Source: Mesostigma viride
Taxonomy: Eukaryota > Streptophyta > Mesostigmatophyceae > Mesostigmatales > Mesostigmataceae
DNA: 64,000 nt
NCBI GenBank assembly: GCA_009746045.1
Contig: RPFO01000299.1
Coordinates: 2,107,130-2,171,129 of the forward strand
Reading direction: 5' to 3'
The position numbers were made by a program, and so were the translations under genes. Shown here piece after piece: positions 29,443 to 40,333 of this stretch (its first letter is position 1; every line of letters starts with the position of its first letter). Below the pieces are notes generated by a model. The model had not been told where the DNA came from. It made no database searches and saw only the letters and a list, made by a program, of their open reading frames with translations.

Positions 29443-31045
29443 AATGCGTTTATATACGAAAATTTCCGTGGAATTCCGCTCTAGCGGCCGCGGAAGCTAT
29501 CGAAGTTAACTTAAACAGGGTCGTGTCCCACCGACCGAAGGTCGGTTCCTCTGAAGCGAAGACGCGGCTTCGAATCCACTAGGAACTCGGCTTTGAGAAT
29601 GGGTGAGAAATTGTGAGAAAAAGGGTGAGAAAGGTGAGAAAAAGGGTGAGAAATGGGTGAGAATGGGTGAGAAAGGTGAGAAAAAAGGGTGAGAATGGGG
29701 TGAGAATGGGTGAGAAAACACGTTTCTCACCCGGGTGAGATTGCCCCAAAAAGGTGAAAAAAGGGGAAAAACGTGAGAAAAATCTCAAAAAACAGGACAT
29801 GAGATAAGTGAGAAAAACGGGAGGTGTGAAACGTGAGAAAAGTGAGAAAATCAGGACGTGAGAAAAGTGAGAAAAGTGAGAAAAACAGGACGTGAGAAAA
29901 GTGAGAAAAGTGAGAAAACACAGCGCTGAAAAACACACCCATAATGCAATATGCTGGCAGCAGACACATGCATGCAGTGCCAGTAACAACCGCTGTTCAA
30001 AACAGCACGAACAATAATGATTTTTTCATTAAATGTTTGAATAATTTTAATGTTTACAGCTGCAAGAACCCGTTGATTCAACTATTCAACACTGTTATGG
30101 CGTTATGTACATCTTCGGCATTCAAATATGCCTTTTCAACACAGTCTGTTATGGCGTTATGACATCTTCGGCATTCAATGCCTGTTCAACACAGTCTGTT
30201 ATGGCGTTATGACATCTTTCGCATTCAATGCCTATCATCAAATACTATATGGTAGCTAGCTAAAAAAGCGGGCCGGTCGACAGGGCGTCACATGCTGACT
30301 TGAAAGTGGAACCGCTTGCATTTTACTCTCGTGGTCCCTGCAAGAAATAAAGCAAACCGACACAATATACGCAAGAGGAAAAGAAATCAGATCCTTGACA
30401 TAGATGTAAGCGTTCTACAAGGATCTTGAGCTCAGCACCACCTAAAAATCCATGCAGCAAATGTGTATGGCAAATCATAATTCCATCAACATACAATTCT
30501 ACACATCCATGCATGCAAGAGGCCGGGGGAAAAAAAACAGGCCCTTGCAGATAAACATCTATACCTTCAAATGCCAAAATAATGACACCTATAATTCCCC
30601 CTAAAATGAAAGCAGTGCAAGAGACAAAAAAGACATCAGATCCTTGACATAGACATCACCATTCTACAAGGAAGAGCTCACCAGCACCTAACGGTCCATG
30701 CAGCAAATGTGTAGAACCCAACACTCACTCTTATGGCAAAGCAGCCCCATGTGGCAAGGCAGCACCATACACATGAATCACACCATGCGCCAGATGTCAC
30801 ACGAGCAAGGCACAACGTTGTCGTCGGATCAGAAAGCAACAAACGTGAAAACGCTAGCGGCCCAAATCTGAGATTCCGCGGAACACAGAAAATAAGAAAG
30901 CTCAGAAGCTACCAGCAAGGGATCGAACATATGACCTTTGGCATGATTTCGCGGCTGTGTGAGTCTCCTGATCCGAAGGCATCTCACTTAATTAACGTTT
31001 CGAAACAGCCAAACTGCGGAAAATCTCTTACCGGAGAGAGTTGCC

Positions 31046-31290
31046 AATATCAAGGAGACAACCAGCGCAGGCCAGAAATCGGGAGAATCCGGACCATGGT
31101 AGCTCGAGCCTGCCGTTATCTTGTCCGCGTTTTCGAGTCGTGCAGGATTATGAATATGAATGGAGATGGAAATGTGTAGCCTTGTGCATTGAAATTACGG
31201 CTGGCTGACGTGAAGAGCGACTACATGACCTACACGGTGGGGCCGGAAACGGCTTGCTTGATTGTGTTTCATCGTGGGCAACGAGTCCAA
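31046..31290 (-). repeat. Dispersed repeat, copy a
   Basis: Inverted relative to 60283-60567: the CAACCAGCGCAGGCCAGAAA, CCATGGTAGCTCGAGCCTGC and GGCCGGAAACGGCTTGCTTG segments occur in both. Part of it also occurs at 31963-32118. Confidence 0.8.
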
Positions 31291-31962
31291 CAACTACTTT
31301 CTCTGGGCGGCAAACTGCGGCAAATTGAACGCAAACCTCATCATGAAATCTTGACCGTCGAAATGTAACAATCCGACGACTTATGCAGTATGCCGCGTAA
31401 TTTTCTGTTGCGGGAGAGCCGTTGGGCCGGTTCCCGACGCGGGCGACCAGTGGTTTGCGTTAAGTTAACTTAGCTGAAGTTCCCCAAGCCGCATGATGGC
31501 TCTCATCGACGGCCTCAGTCTATTGACGCGTCGGCCCGATTTTGGCGGCACCCAATTTGACCCCAACGGCACCTACCGACAAAGGGCATACGTACGTTTC
31601 ACGCGCACCACGACCTTCGAGCTCTGCTATGGCGGTGGTGCCGTGGGGCCCGCATCAGACTGCGGGCCCTTATCTGCTTTGGCGGTGCTGCCGTTGGGCC
31701 CGCATCAGAATTCAGGCCCTTTATGCATGCGGGCCATTAATGCATGTTACTTTTTTAGTCTTCTGCATACAAATATGAAGCAATGAGGTCGTGTCCTCTG
31801 GATTTTTGCACTGCAAATGGCATTTGCACCGTGTGCAGTTCCTGGACGTTTGGAAACATGCATGATGGCATGTGGCTAATGTAATGACTGACTAGCTAGA
31901 CCGTTTCAGTGGTTTTTCATTTGCGGGTATTTCCTCGTAAATGGTGGGAAAGCGATCGCAGC

Positions 31963-32118
31963 AATGGTTCTCACCACTAGACACTCCCGGCCAGTGAAGC
32001 TCGAAAAACACGCCCTGATCAAGCAAGCTGTTTCCGGCCCCACTGTATAGGTCATCTTACAGTCGCTCTTTGCGTAAGCCAGCCATAGTTTCAATGAACA
32101 AGGCTACACATTTGCATA
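31963..32118 (+). repeat. Dispersed repeat, copy b
   Basis: Shares AATGGTTCTCACCACTAGAC-like, CACGCCCTGATCAAGCAAGC and GCCAGCCATAGTTTCAATG-like segments with 60283-60440, and the inverse with 31200-31290. Confidence 0.8.
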
Positions 32119-32159
32119 CTCTTTGCTTGGTTATCGGTGTGCCTTTGTTTGGATGCAGG

Positions 32160-32262
32160 GGGGATCGCTGTGCTGACACAACGCGGCAAGGGATTTGCTG
32201 GTAGAAGATGCCCTTCCCAAGGCTGATTACAGCGACCCTGCGAATGGCGACGAGGCCTACTG
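32160..32262 (+). CDS. Possible exon in CACTA-like element
   Basis: Preceded by a TTTGTTTGGATGCAG acceptor-like end and followed by TACTG/GTGAGCC, a good donor. One frame through it reads ARDLLVEDALPKADYSDPAN with no stop. The acceptor neighbourhood is duplicated at about 32505-32575, before the next exon. Confidence 0.4.
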
Positions 32263-32548
32263 GTGAGCCTTGTTTTTTGCAAATGCTACTTACGCCGTCT
32301 GCTTTGGTTTTTTTAATTCAGTCCTATTGAAAGGCGCCTTGGGATTAGCCATGCAATCATGTTTTACTGTCACAAAGCCAGCCCTAGTAATTAATATCTA
32401 GTTTGTTTGGTTTTACCCATCCGGGTGCCATGATCTTGCCGCCAGTAAAAGCGTCCTGTGTTGTATCTGTTCTATTTTTTTTAATAACCAATACTTGCAA
32501 TAATAATACTCTTTGCTGGGTTATCGGTGTGCGTTTGTTTGAATGCAG

Positions 32549-33491
32549 GCGAGATCGCTGTGCTGACACAACGTTCAACGTGCTTGCATGGGCATCATTA
32601 AACCTGACGCCGCTTGTGCCGCAAGGCATTGTAGCGGCGTGTGGGGGCGTGAAGCGCTACGCGGATTCTTTCCACAAAGTCAGGATACACGGGTTCAACT
32701 ACCGCACGGAGGCTGCGGACCAATCCCAGGGAAAGCGGCACAAGAATGCGGGAGTTGCGGTGCATGGCCCGGGCGGTGTAGACTTTGGTTTCATTACACA
32801 CATTCTGAAGGCCAGGTTAGAGTACCCACGAGGGGGCTGGGAATGGCAGCTGTTGTTGAAGGTGGAGCTTTTTGATCGCCTTCATGTCGCTCACCTGCCC
32901 CACGAGAGGTTGGTGGTCATCAGCAGCGCACAGGCCCCCAGGTCGTCGTGCCTTGTGTTGCCAGGTGCAGTGAGCTCAGTTGGGTATGTCGTCGATGAAT
33001 GCTATGCTCCCGAAATGGTGGTAATCCCTGCCAAACTGCCATGGAGCATGGCACATCAGGCGCAATCTGCCCTCAGTAACCATGTGTATCACAGCGTGGC
33101 AGCAGATTTCCCCACCATGCCGCAGTTTGAAGTGATTGAGGAGGGTGAGCCGATGCCACCGCCACCGCCTAGTGGCAAGAAGAAAGGCAAGAAGAAGGGG
33201 TCCAAGAAGAAGAAGGTGGCAGCGGCAGACCTAGGTGATGGCGACGTGGTGCGCCGCGCTGGCAAGGCACCTGCTCGAGGGCGCAGCCGCAAGCGTGGTG
33301 CTCCCACAGATGCTGGACCTAGCCAGCCCACCGTTGTAATTGAGGAGGTCCCTATGGCAAAGAGGGCCAGTGGAAGGCAGCGTAAAGCTGTGAACTATTG
33401 CGACACTAGTGGGGATGACACTATGTCATCAGAAGATGATGTTGATGCAAGCAACCCCTCGGACAGCAGTTCTGAAGAAGATGACTATTGA
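32549..33491 (+). CDS. Unknown CACTA-carried protein, 3' exon
   Basis: The open frame extends from 32403, but the sequence before 32549 looks like intron ending in GTTTGAATGCAG, so the exon probably starts at 32549. The compact part (VLAWASLNLTPLVPQGIVAA, then FGFITHILKARLEYP, WQLLLKVELFDR, YVVDECYAPEMVVIPAKLP) covers roughly 190 residues. A Lys-rich stretch (KKKGKKKGSKKKK), an Arg-rich one and an acidic Ser-rich end follow. The core faintly recalls the conserved domain found C-terminal to CACTA transposases, but I am not confident. A GC-rich coding style and an A/T-rich 3' flank support a real gene end. Confidence 0.5.
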
Positions 33492-34148
33492 TTTAATTTG
33501 GGCATGACAGCATTGTTTATGGAATGATGTGCTGTTTTATATTGTATGACAACCCTATATTAATTGCACCTTTGTGCACCCTATAATGCATATCAAAGTG
33601 GTGTTGAGTTTTTTTTCACGTTCAGGACTTAATGAAATAAAGCTCATGATTTTTCTCGTGTTACACTCTTGGTGAGAAATTTCTCACCACGTTGACTTGT
33701 GATTTTTCTCGTGTTGGTGAGAAACTTCTCAATTTTCTCAATTTTCTCAATTTTTCGGACTTTTTCTCACCCATTCTCACCTTTTTTCTCACTTTAGGGT
33801 TTTTTCTCACCCCAATCTCACCAAAACCCCCTTTTTCTCACCAAAATCTCACCCTGGTGAGATTTTTTGCCTAGCGTCTGCGGAAAAAAATTGAGATTTT
33901 TCTCAATTTTCTCAAAAAATTCTCACAAAAGGTGAGAAAATTGAGGGTTTTGAGAAAATTCTCAGAATCTGAGTTCCTAGTGTCCCGGTGGAAGCAACTT
34001 AAATCTACTTTTTGCAATAAAAACGATGATTTATCATTTTTTGTAATAAACGCTCGTTCACGTCCAAATTAATTTCTCTGCATAGGATATACGAGTCTCA
34101 TGGTTTCAAGGACAGCGGACGAACTCCGAATGCGGCGAGAAGCGCAGG

Positions 34149-34807
34149 AGTTGGATGGAGACTAGGGACGACGAACAACTGCTGAAGCTGAAAGCGAATG
34201 ATGATTGTATTACAATAATACAATGAGAGAGCAATGGAAGCTGAGGGCTCAGAATGGAACGTCTGGGCAAACTCGGGTGCTGCGGCACTCCCCAGTGCTA
34301 CGCCTATATGCCTATGGCGGTGCTACCTGCAGCACACAACCAGTGGACAACTGTACACTGCAATGCCATGCGACCACGTCACTAGCAACCAGCTAAGACT
34401 CGGCCCGTCAGGCCCGGCTACACCGGACCTGGCGGGTCGAGCTATCACCTAGGAACAGTCTGGCACTAACCGCACATCGGTCCACATGACACCTCAGTAC
34501 CGTACACCCTGCCGTACTGTACTGAGGTGTCCCGCTCAGCCGCGGTAGGCAATACGCGGCGCGCAGGCCGGAAATCCGTGTGTCAGCCTAAGCATCTCAT
34601 CTAACTGCAGGCTAGATACCGACAGAGACATCCGGACCGGGCAGCTCTTCAAACCATGCGCGCGATGGCCAAGAAAGACACGTGGATGCCCACCGAGAAA
34701 TGGCTCCAGAAGCACGGGACAGACTGCGACGAGGTAAAAATGATCCGGAAGAACGCGGACCTCCCCGAGAAGGATTGTAAGTCCGCGGACACTCGCCCGG
34801 TCTCGCG
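34149..34807 (+). repeat. 659-bp direct duplication of viral DNA, left copy
   Basis: Matches 39675-40333 at a constant offset of 5526. It includes the first 50 codons of the integrase (from 34656), which here run into the retroelement and are therefore truncated. A 21-codon frame (34100-34165) crosses its left edge. Confidence 0.93.
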
Positions 34808-36822
34808 TGGAGTTTTTGATTGTGAACCAAGTCTGCCACACAGGGTTCTTGCCCTGGGGCATACTTGGGTGTAGCAAATTTTACAGAAGCAATGTTGGTG
34901 TTAAGAAGTTTTTCAAGAGAAATTTTGAAATGATTCAGATCAACACCACCCATGTCTTGGATGGATAGTCTATCACTGGAGATGAGGACACCAGGGTAAC
35001 AGAGAAAAGGATCCCCCAACAAAGCATTCCCTTTATAACCTTCCAAGACCTGAAAAGGAGTAGGGATACCGAGTATAGTCAACATGACCTGACCTAATAC
35101 CTTGAGGGATGACTGCCCTGAGAAATCAGCCACATGGTGCCAGGGTGAAGGTTCCAAAGGCATATGGGGCACAGCCAGGGTACTAATAATGCTGACCTGG
35201 GCTTGTGTGTCCACTGCAACCATAAAGGGGCTATTGTCCTGCTGCCCAACCTTCCCCACCTTAGCTGATCCTGCAGCAGTTTGAGCTTTAGCTCTATGAG
35301 CTGCTTGTAAAATGCGAACAGCGTCTGCTAGACTGCGTTTGGAAGGTGCAGCTAGTGGCTGAGCTATGTTCACACTTGAAGAGGTGATAGGTTGCTGATC
35401 ACCTGTTTTGCCAATGTGACCCTCTGCTGCAGGGGGCCAAGCCTGCAGTGACTGCCTGCAATCATCAAGGGTGACCTGGGTCTCACAGTGGGTGTGGCTC
35501 TCACACTCACCAGTGGGTGTTCCAAACAACCACTCACTGGGCAACGCTGGGATGCCAGGCAACTGTACAGGGCTGTCGGCCAACAGCTCTTCCTCCTCTG
35601 CCACGTCTGACACAGTTGGAAAATACAATTTCATCCTGTGAGGTGAACACCTGTGAATCTTTCCCGTGTCATTGTGTTTAACTAACACTGTCCTGCCAGT
35701 GGTGTTAAATTTTAGGATGGTGGCTGGCCCATGCCAGGTACCCACCTTGCCTAGTCCCGACTCCTTGTAGAATAGGACCTGATCCCCTTCTTTGAAGGTG
35801 GGACGTGGATGCTTTGCATCCTTGACAGCTAACCTGCTAGCTGTCTGTGCTCGCTGTGCGTTGTATAGGGCTAATACCTCAGGTGGATAAATGCCTGCAT
35901 GCAATCCATCTGGTGTAATGATCACCCCTTGTGGGGTTTTCATGAGTGGCCTCCTGTTGAGGACTTGGCACAACCTGGTGGACCACAGAGCTCTGTCAGC
36001 ATATGACCCACTGTCAGCCAGCAGATTTCCATCTTCTTTGGCTACAAGGGTTTTAATGGACCTGATGGCCCTTTCAATAATGCCTTGCCTCTCATGATCT
36101 TCTAGCCCAGCCAGATCAATAGCCTCACACCCTGGTTCATTGGCAAGACACGTGAACTGCTGATCCAGTAACAATGCCTCCACAGGGTAGTACCTGGCCT
36201 GAGCAATCAAGAGAGCCCTGAGCAACTGTGTCTTGTCCATTCCAGGTAATGGTTCAATGGTTGTGTACCTTGACCATGCATCTTTAAGTGCCAAGTAAGA
36301 TTGTCCTTTGATATGAAAGACATCTCCTACCACCCTGCCCTTGCACTTAGGTGGGGTAGCTACATGCCACTTAGGGGGTTTGGGTGCATTGAACTGACAA
36401 TGCTGGCAGTGGGATCTGACCACCTGGCATGCACGTCTGAGTGCTGCCCCCCCTATTGCTGCTGCCACCACCTCTGCACTCACTTCATGCCCATAAAGGA
36501 AATGCAACTGCAAAGCAAGCTCCTGAAAACTGATCTGAGCATCCTCTGCTGGGGACACTCTGCACACCTTGGGAACCATAGATGTGAAGGTTGGTTTAGA
36601 GACATAATCTTCTGAAACCAGCTGTAGCACCTTTCCAGAACTGCTCACTGCTCTGACAGTGGGGCATGCAGATGAAAGAGGTGAAGCAGGCACACTCAAG
36701 CCAGCATGAGAGGGAGACTCACACTTCTTGCCGTAAGGAGGCCGCTTGCAGTCCTTGGGGTCACCGTGGGGCGGCCCGTGGCACTTGTGGCACAGGACGT
36801 CCAAATGCCCCAGCTCGTCCAC
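34808..36822 (-). CDS. Integrase followed by protease-like domain (pol fragment)
   Basis: The frame, open to 34612, leaves the retroelement at 34808. The N-terminus has a knuckle-like CHKCHGPPHGDPKDC. The integrase zinc domain (HFLYGHEVSAEV, CQVVRSHCQHC) and DDE core follow: GDVFHIKGQSYLALKD, ALLLDQQF, and HERQGIIERAIRSIK with the Glu. A GPATILKF-type module ends the integrase. A linker of about 150 residues leads to FMVAVDTQAQVSIIS and ALLGDPFL, a retropepsin-like pattern with DTQ in place of DT/SG. RT would be expected next but is missing. Integrase before protease is an unusual order. Confidence 0.75.
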
Positions 36823-36905
36823 GTTCTTGCGGCAGGTGGGCCGCGTGGTACTTCATGCCACAGCGGGTGCACCGCTGAGAAGACTTGTCCTCCTTGTCCT
36901 GCTTC

Positions 36906-36993
<88 letters not shown>

Positions 36994-39630
36994 GCTGGAG
37001 CTGCCCCCCTTGGAGGGAGACTGCCCCTTACCCTTGCCCTTGCCCCAGCCCCTGCCCTTGCCCTTGCCCTTGCCCTTGCCCTTGCCCTTAAACATTTGTC
37101 CCAGCAGGGACTTGACTTCTGCCATAGTGACAGGTCTCTTGCTCCTGTCTTCCCTCTCCCTATCCTCCTCCTCCCTCTCTTCCCCCCTGACCCTCTTTAC
37201 AGAGGTGCCCATGGCCCCCTGGCTAAGGGGAGCCAAGGCCAGCTTGATATAATCCAATGCCTCCTTCATGTCCTCCCAGTACTTTGCCATTCCTGTTGCA
37301 AGCATGGCGTAGGTGTTTTTGTCAAGTTTGAGTTTCTCAAGGAAGGAACGCAGCAAGAACTTGTGATCTAGCTGCTGGACATCAGGACGTGCTTTGATGG
37401 CTAGCTCATATTTCTTTGTCTCAGCCACATAGTCCACTGATGTGACCCTGTATTCCTCTACCCACCTGAATGCCCCATAGATGTCCACAGATGAGGGGGT
37501 GGAGAGGAGGTCAGTTAGCTCCTTCATGAAAGCCTCCCAAACTGCCCTAGCCTGCGTGTCCTGCCACTTGGGATACCTACGCTGGAAGACAAGAATGAGA
37601 TTCTGAATCTGAGAGAGGACTGATGGTAAAAATCCCCCTGCATGAGAGATCCAAACCAATTCTTGACATTCAGTTCCTCCCTAGCCAGCTGAAGAGAGAG
37701 AAGTGCATGATTCCCCTGCTCCCTAGTATACCCCTCAGGCAGCCCCCTGACATTAATCCTATCCACAGGACGGTTTTCATTGTAAGTGGGCAACCTAGAG
37801 GGGGATGCAGGGGGAGAGGGAGAAGATGGTGTTGCTGCTGCAGCATTCACAGGAGAGACATGCTGAGAGGGAAGTGCTACTTGAGTGAGCTGAGCAGGAG
37901 GGCAAACATGGGCTGTGTAGGAGGGTTAGACAACATAGGGGTGGGCTGGGTGGGGGTGTGAGTGTGTGTCACTTCCCGCCTCCTGCTGCGGGCCTCCTCC
38001 CAATCATGGAAGGTGGGAGAGAGGGACACTTCATCGTCAGTAGGGTTAGTAAGATCATGATGCAGCCAGGTAGGCAGCCACCTACCCGCCCCTCCAGGAT
38101 GGCATTGTGTAGGAGCTCCAGGAGGCGCACCAGGCACCCTGTTGCCCTGCACCCTCCTTCCTGAGAGGAGAGCCTGCAGGGCAGGCAGCAGGTCGTCACA
38201 CACCCTGCGTGTGTCTGCATGGAGGTTGGGCAAGCCCAGGATGTGCGTGATAATCGCACACACCAGGCTGCCCGCCTCCGCGACGTGCATCTGCTGGCTC
38301 CTGTCGGCCAGCCCACGGAAGGAGGCTGTGGCTGTCTGTATGGCACGCCACACGGCCTCATCACCCAGGGTGATGAAGTCCGACCTTCCAGGTCGCCTCC
38401 AGCAGTGCTGGCTGCTGCCCAGCTGGTGGGACCCTGAGGCCCCTCCGGCCCTGCCAGGGACTTGTCCTTGTTGCGGCTAGAGGGGGCCTGCCCCCCAGAG
38501 CCGCTGGAGGTGCCCGTGACACCCTCCATGGGGGCTGCATCCCCCGCCAGCGCCGGAGGCGCCGGCGTCGCTGCCGGGGTCCCTGCGACCCCGGGCGCTT
38601 GTGTCGCCGCCGGGGTCCCTGCGACCCCGGTGGCCTCCTCAGCCACCTGGCCCCCCACGCTGGGCGGGGGAGCCTGCGGCTGAGGTTGGACCCTCTGACC
38701 TGCCAGAGGGTCCTGGGTGGCTTCACCACCCATGGGCGTGTTGGGGGCGTCTGCCGCCCCGCGCTCCGTCGCAGGCGGCATCGCAGCCGCCTCACGCCTA
38801 TCCGGGCCCCAGCCAACTGGCGTGACTTGGGGCCACGGCCCCAACGGAGTCAGCGTGATCTCCTGTCGGGCGACCACGCGCAGCGCCTCTCTCTGGCGCT
38901 GCCTGGACGCCCACTGATCAACAGTGCCGGGGTTGTGCCTCGGCCGATTGGCGAAACAGTACAGCCAAACTGCCACCTGAACCAGTGGGATCTGCATCCT
39001 AAGACGCCCCTCGATCAGCGTGTGCACCCGATGAACCTCTATCGCATGGATCTGCTCATCTGGAAGCAGCTGAAAACGTTGGTGCATGATCCGGCCGTTC
39101 ACCGAAATGAACGCCGGGATGTCGTCCTCCCCAAGGGGGAGAAAATGGGGGGGCGCCCGAACGCGACCGGGGGCGGAACATGTTCCCCATACCGGTCAAT
39201 GTCCATGGTGGCCATCTGTCGGCCCACGGAAAGGTTACCAGACGTCGCAGGCGTCTGTGCCGAAATCTCGAGCGAAGGCCGTGACCTCGCAGGCTGCACC
39301 TCCCCATCCTCCTCAGAGGAATCACTCCGCTCACGACCCCCGTCACCTGCGACGGGGGAATTACGTGCCCGGGGGACCTGCCCCCCAGGTGCCATGGCGG
39401 ACGAACCGCCAGTGGCAAACGGCCGACCGCTCGCCATCCCCGGGCGCCGGGCCCCACCTGCGGGGTCCGACGCCTGGGTGGTCAGCGACCACCGTGCGGA
39501 AGGTGACGTTGGGCGTCACCCTCGCATCGTTGGTGGAGGGCGTGCCCTCCGGCGAAAGTCGGGGTGAGGTGCGCCTGGCAGGCGCCTTCCCCTTGTTGTT
39601 GTTGCCGTTGTTGCCGTTGTTGGAAGCCAT
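36823..39630 (-). pseudogene. Gag of the truncated retroelement, frameshifted
   Basis: Begins MASNNGNNGNNNKGKAPARR at 39630 and passes through at least four frames (39361-39630, 39099-39437, 37969-39102, 37877-38353 and 36853-37659). Low-complexity Pro/Ala/Thr repeats (GVAGTPAATQAP type) occupy the first half. A helical capsid-like region (RYPKWQDTQARAVWEAFMKEL, LLRSFLEKLKLDKNTYAMLA) lies at about 37300-37600, and a GKGKGKGKG basic run at 37010-37090. A poly-Asn/Thr run from the GTT repeat precedes a CTRCGMKYH zinc-knuckle start near 36870. Frame changes parallel those elsewhere in the window. Confidence 0.65.
36905..36994 (+). repeat. GTT microsatellite
   Basis: About 30 GTT units with one interruption at 36960, encoding Asn/Thr runs in the minus-strand Gag. 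Confidence 0.95.
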
Positions 39631-39674
39631 ATCTTTTTTTTTCTTGTAAAAAAAATATCGAACTTTTCAGTCCA

Positions 39675-40333
39675 AGTTGGATGGAGACTAGGGACGACGA
39701 ACAACTGCTGAAGCTGAAAGCGAATGATGATTGTATTACAATAATACAATGAGAGAGCAATGGAAGCTGAGGGCTCAGAATGGAACGTCTGGGCAAACTC
39801 GGGTGCTGCGGCACTCCCCAGTGCTACGCCTATATGCCTATGGCGGTGCTACCTGCAGCACACAACCAGTGGACAACTGTACACTGCAATGCCATGCGAC
39901 CACGTCACTAGCAACCAGCTAAGACTCGGCCCGTCAGGCCCGGCTACACCGGACCTGGCGGGTCGAGCTATCACCTAGGAACAGTCTGGCACTAACCGCA
40001 CATCGGTCCACATGACACCTCAGTACCGTACACCCTGCCGTACTGTACTGAGGTGTCCCGCTCAGCCGCGGTAGGCAATACGCGGCGCGCAGGCCGGAAA
40101 TCCGTGTGTCAGCCTAAGCATCTCATCTAACTGCAGGCTAGATACCGACAGAGACATCCGGACCGGGCAGCTCTTCAAACCATGCGCGCGATGGCCAAGA
40201 AAGACACGTGGATGCCCACCGAGAAATGGCTCCAGAAGCACGGGACAGACTGCGACGAGGTAAAAATGATCCGGAAGAACGCGGACCTCCCCGAGAAGGA
40301 TTGTAAGTCCGCGGACACTCGCCCGGTCTCGCG
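39675..40333 (+). repeat. 659-bp direct duplication of viral DNA, right copy
   Basis: Second copy of 34149-34807. Here the integrase N-terminus continues in frame into the rest of the gene. Confidence 0.93.

Larger units (their letters stand above)
29926..32159. other. Interior of CACTA-like element, no supported gene
   Basis: Contains direct near-repeats of TCTGTTATGGCGTTATG (about 30090-30200) and paired TTGACATAGA..TTCTACAAGGA segments (30385-30430, 30645-30672). It also holds two copies of a dispersed repeat (about 31046-31290 and 31963-32118). ORFs here lack coding character. Confidence 0.45.
29577..33982. mobile_element. CACTA-like DNA transposon (4406 bp)
   Basis: Ends are CACTAGGAACTC at 29577-29588 and the inverse at 33971-33982. 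TC on both sides (29575-29576, 33983-33984) is a possible 2-bp target duplication. Dense subterminal GGTGAGAAA repeats fill about 29596-29925, with the inverse at about 33670-33960. CACTA termini plus subterminal repeats are hallmarks of the En/Spm (CMC) superfamily. The only substantial ORF is at 32549-33491; no intact TnpD-type transposase is seen. Confidence 0.85.
34808..39674 (-). mobile_element. Truncated retroelement fragment, order Gag-INT-PR
   Basis: Lies between the two 659-bp copies and reads on the minus strand. It starts TGGACTGAAAAGTTCG just before a gag ATG at 39630 and ends within pol before any RT, at CAAAAACTCCA. Gag and integrase-protease regions are clear. The TGG at its beginning could be a primer-binding site, which would make the 659-bp repeats LTRs. 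The repeats, however, contain GC3-rich integrase coding sequence, lack TG/CA ends and have no flanking duplication, so I favour duplicated viral DNA. Confidence 0.75.

Noticed and set aside
29530-34010. tRNA gene interrupted by the CACTA-like element (GGCTTCGAATCC joined to CGGTGG)
   Set aside because: The joined sequence has a T-loop-like TTCGAAT, but the flanking stem pairs poorly and I could not build acceptor, D and anticodon arms.
34612-34807. Last 65 residues of the minus-strand integrase-protease frame
   Set aside because: This part lies in the duplicated viral DNA, antisense to the integrase, so it is a fortuitous read-through.
36706-37371. Plus-strand ORFs with poly-Cys/Val/Leu
   Set aside because: They are the antisense of the minus-strand Gag Gly-Lys and poly-Asn segments.
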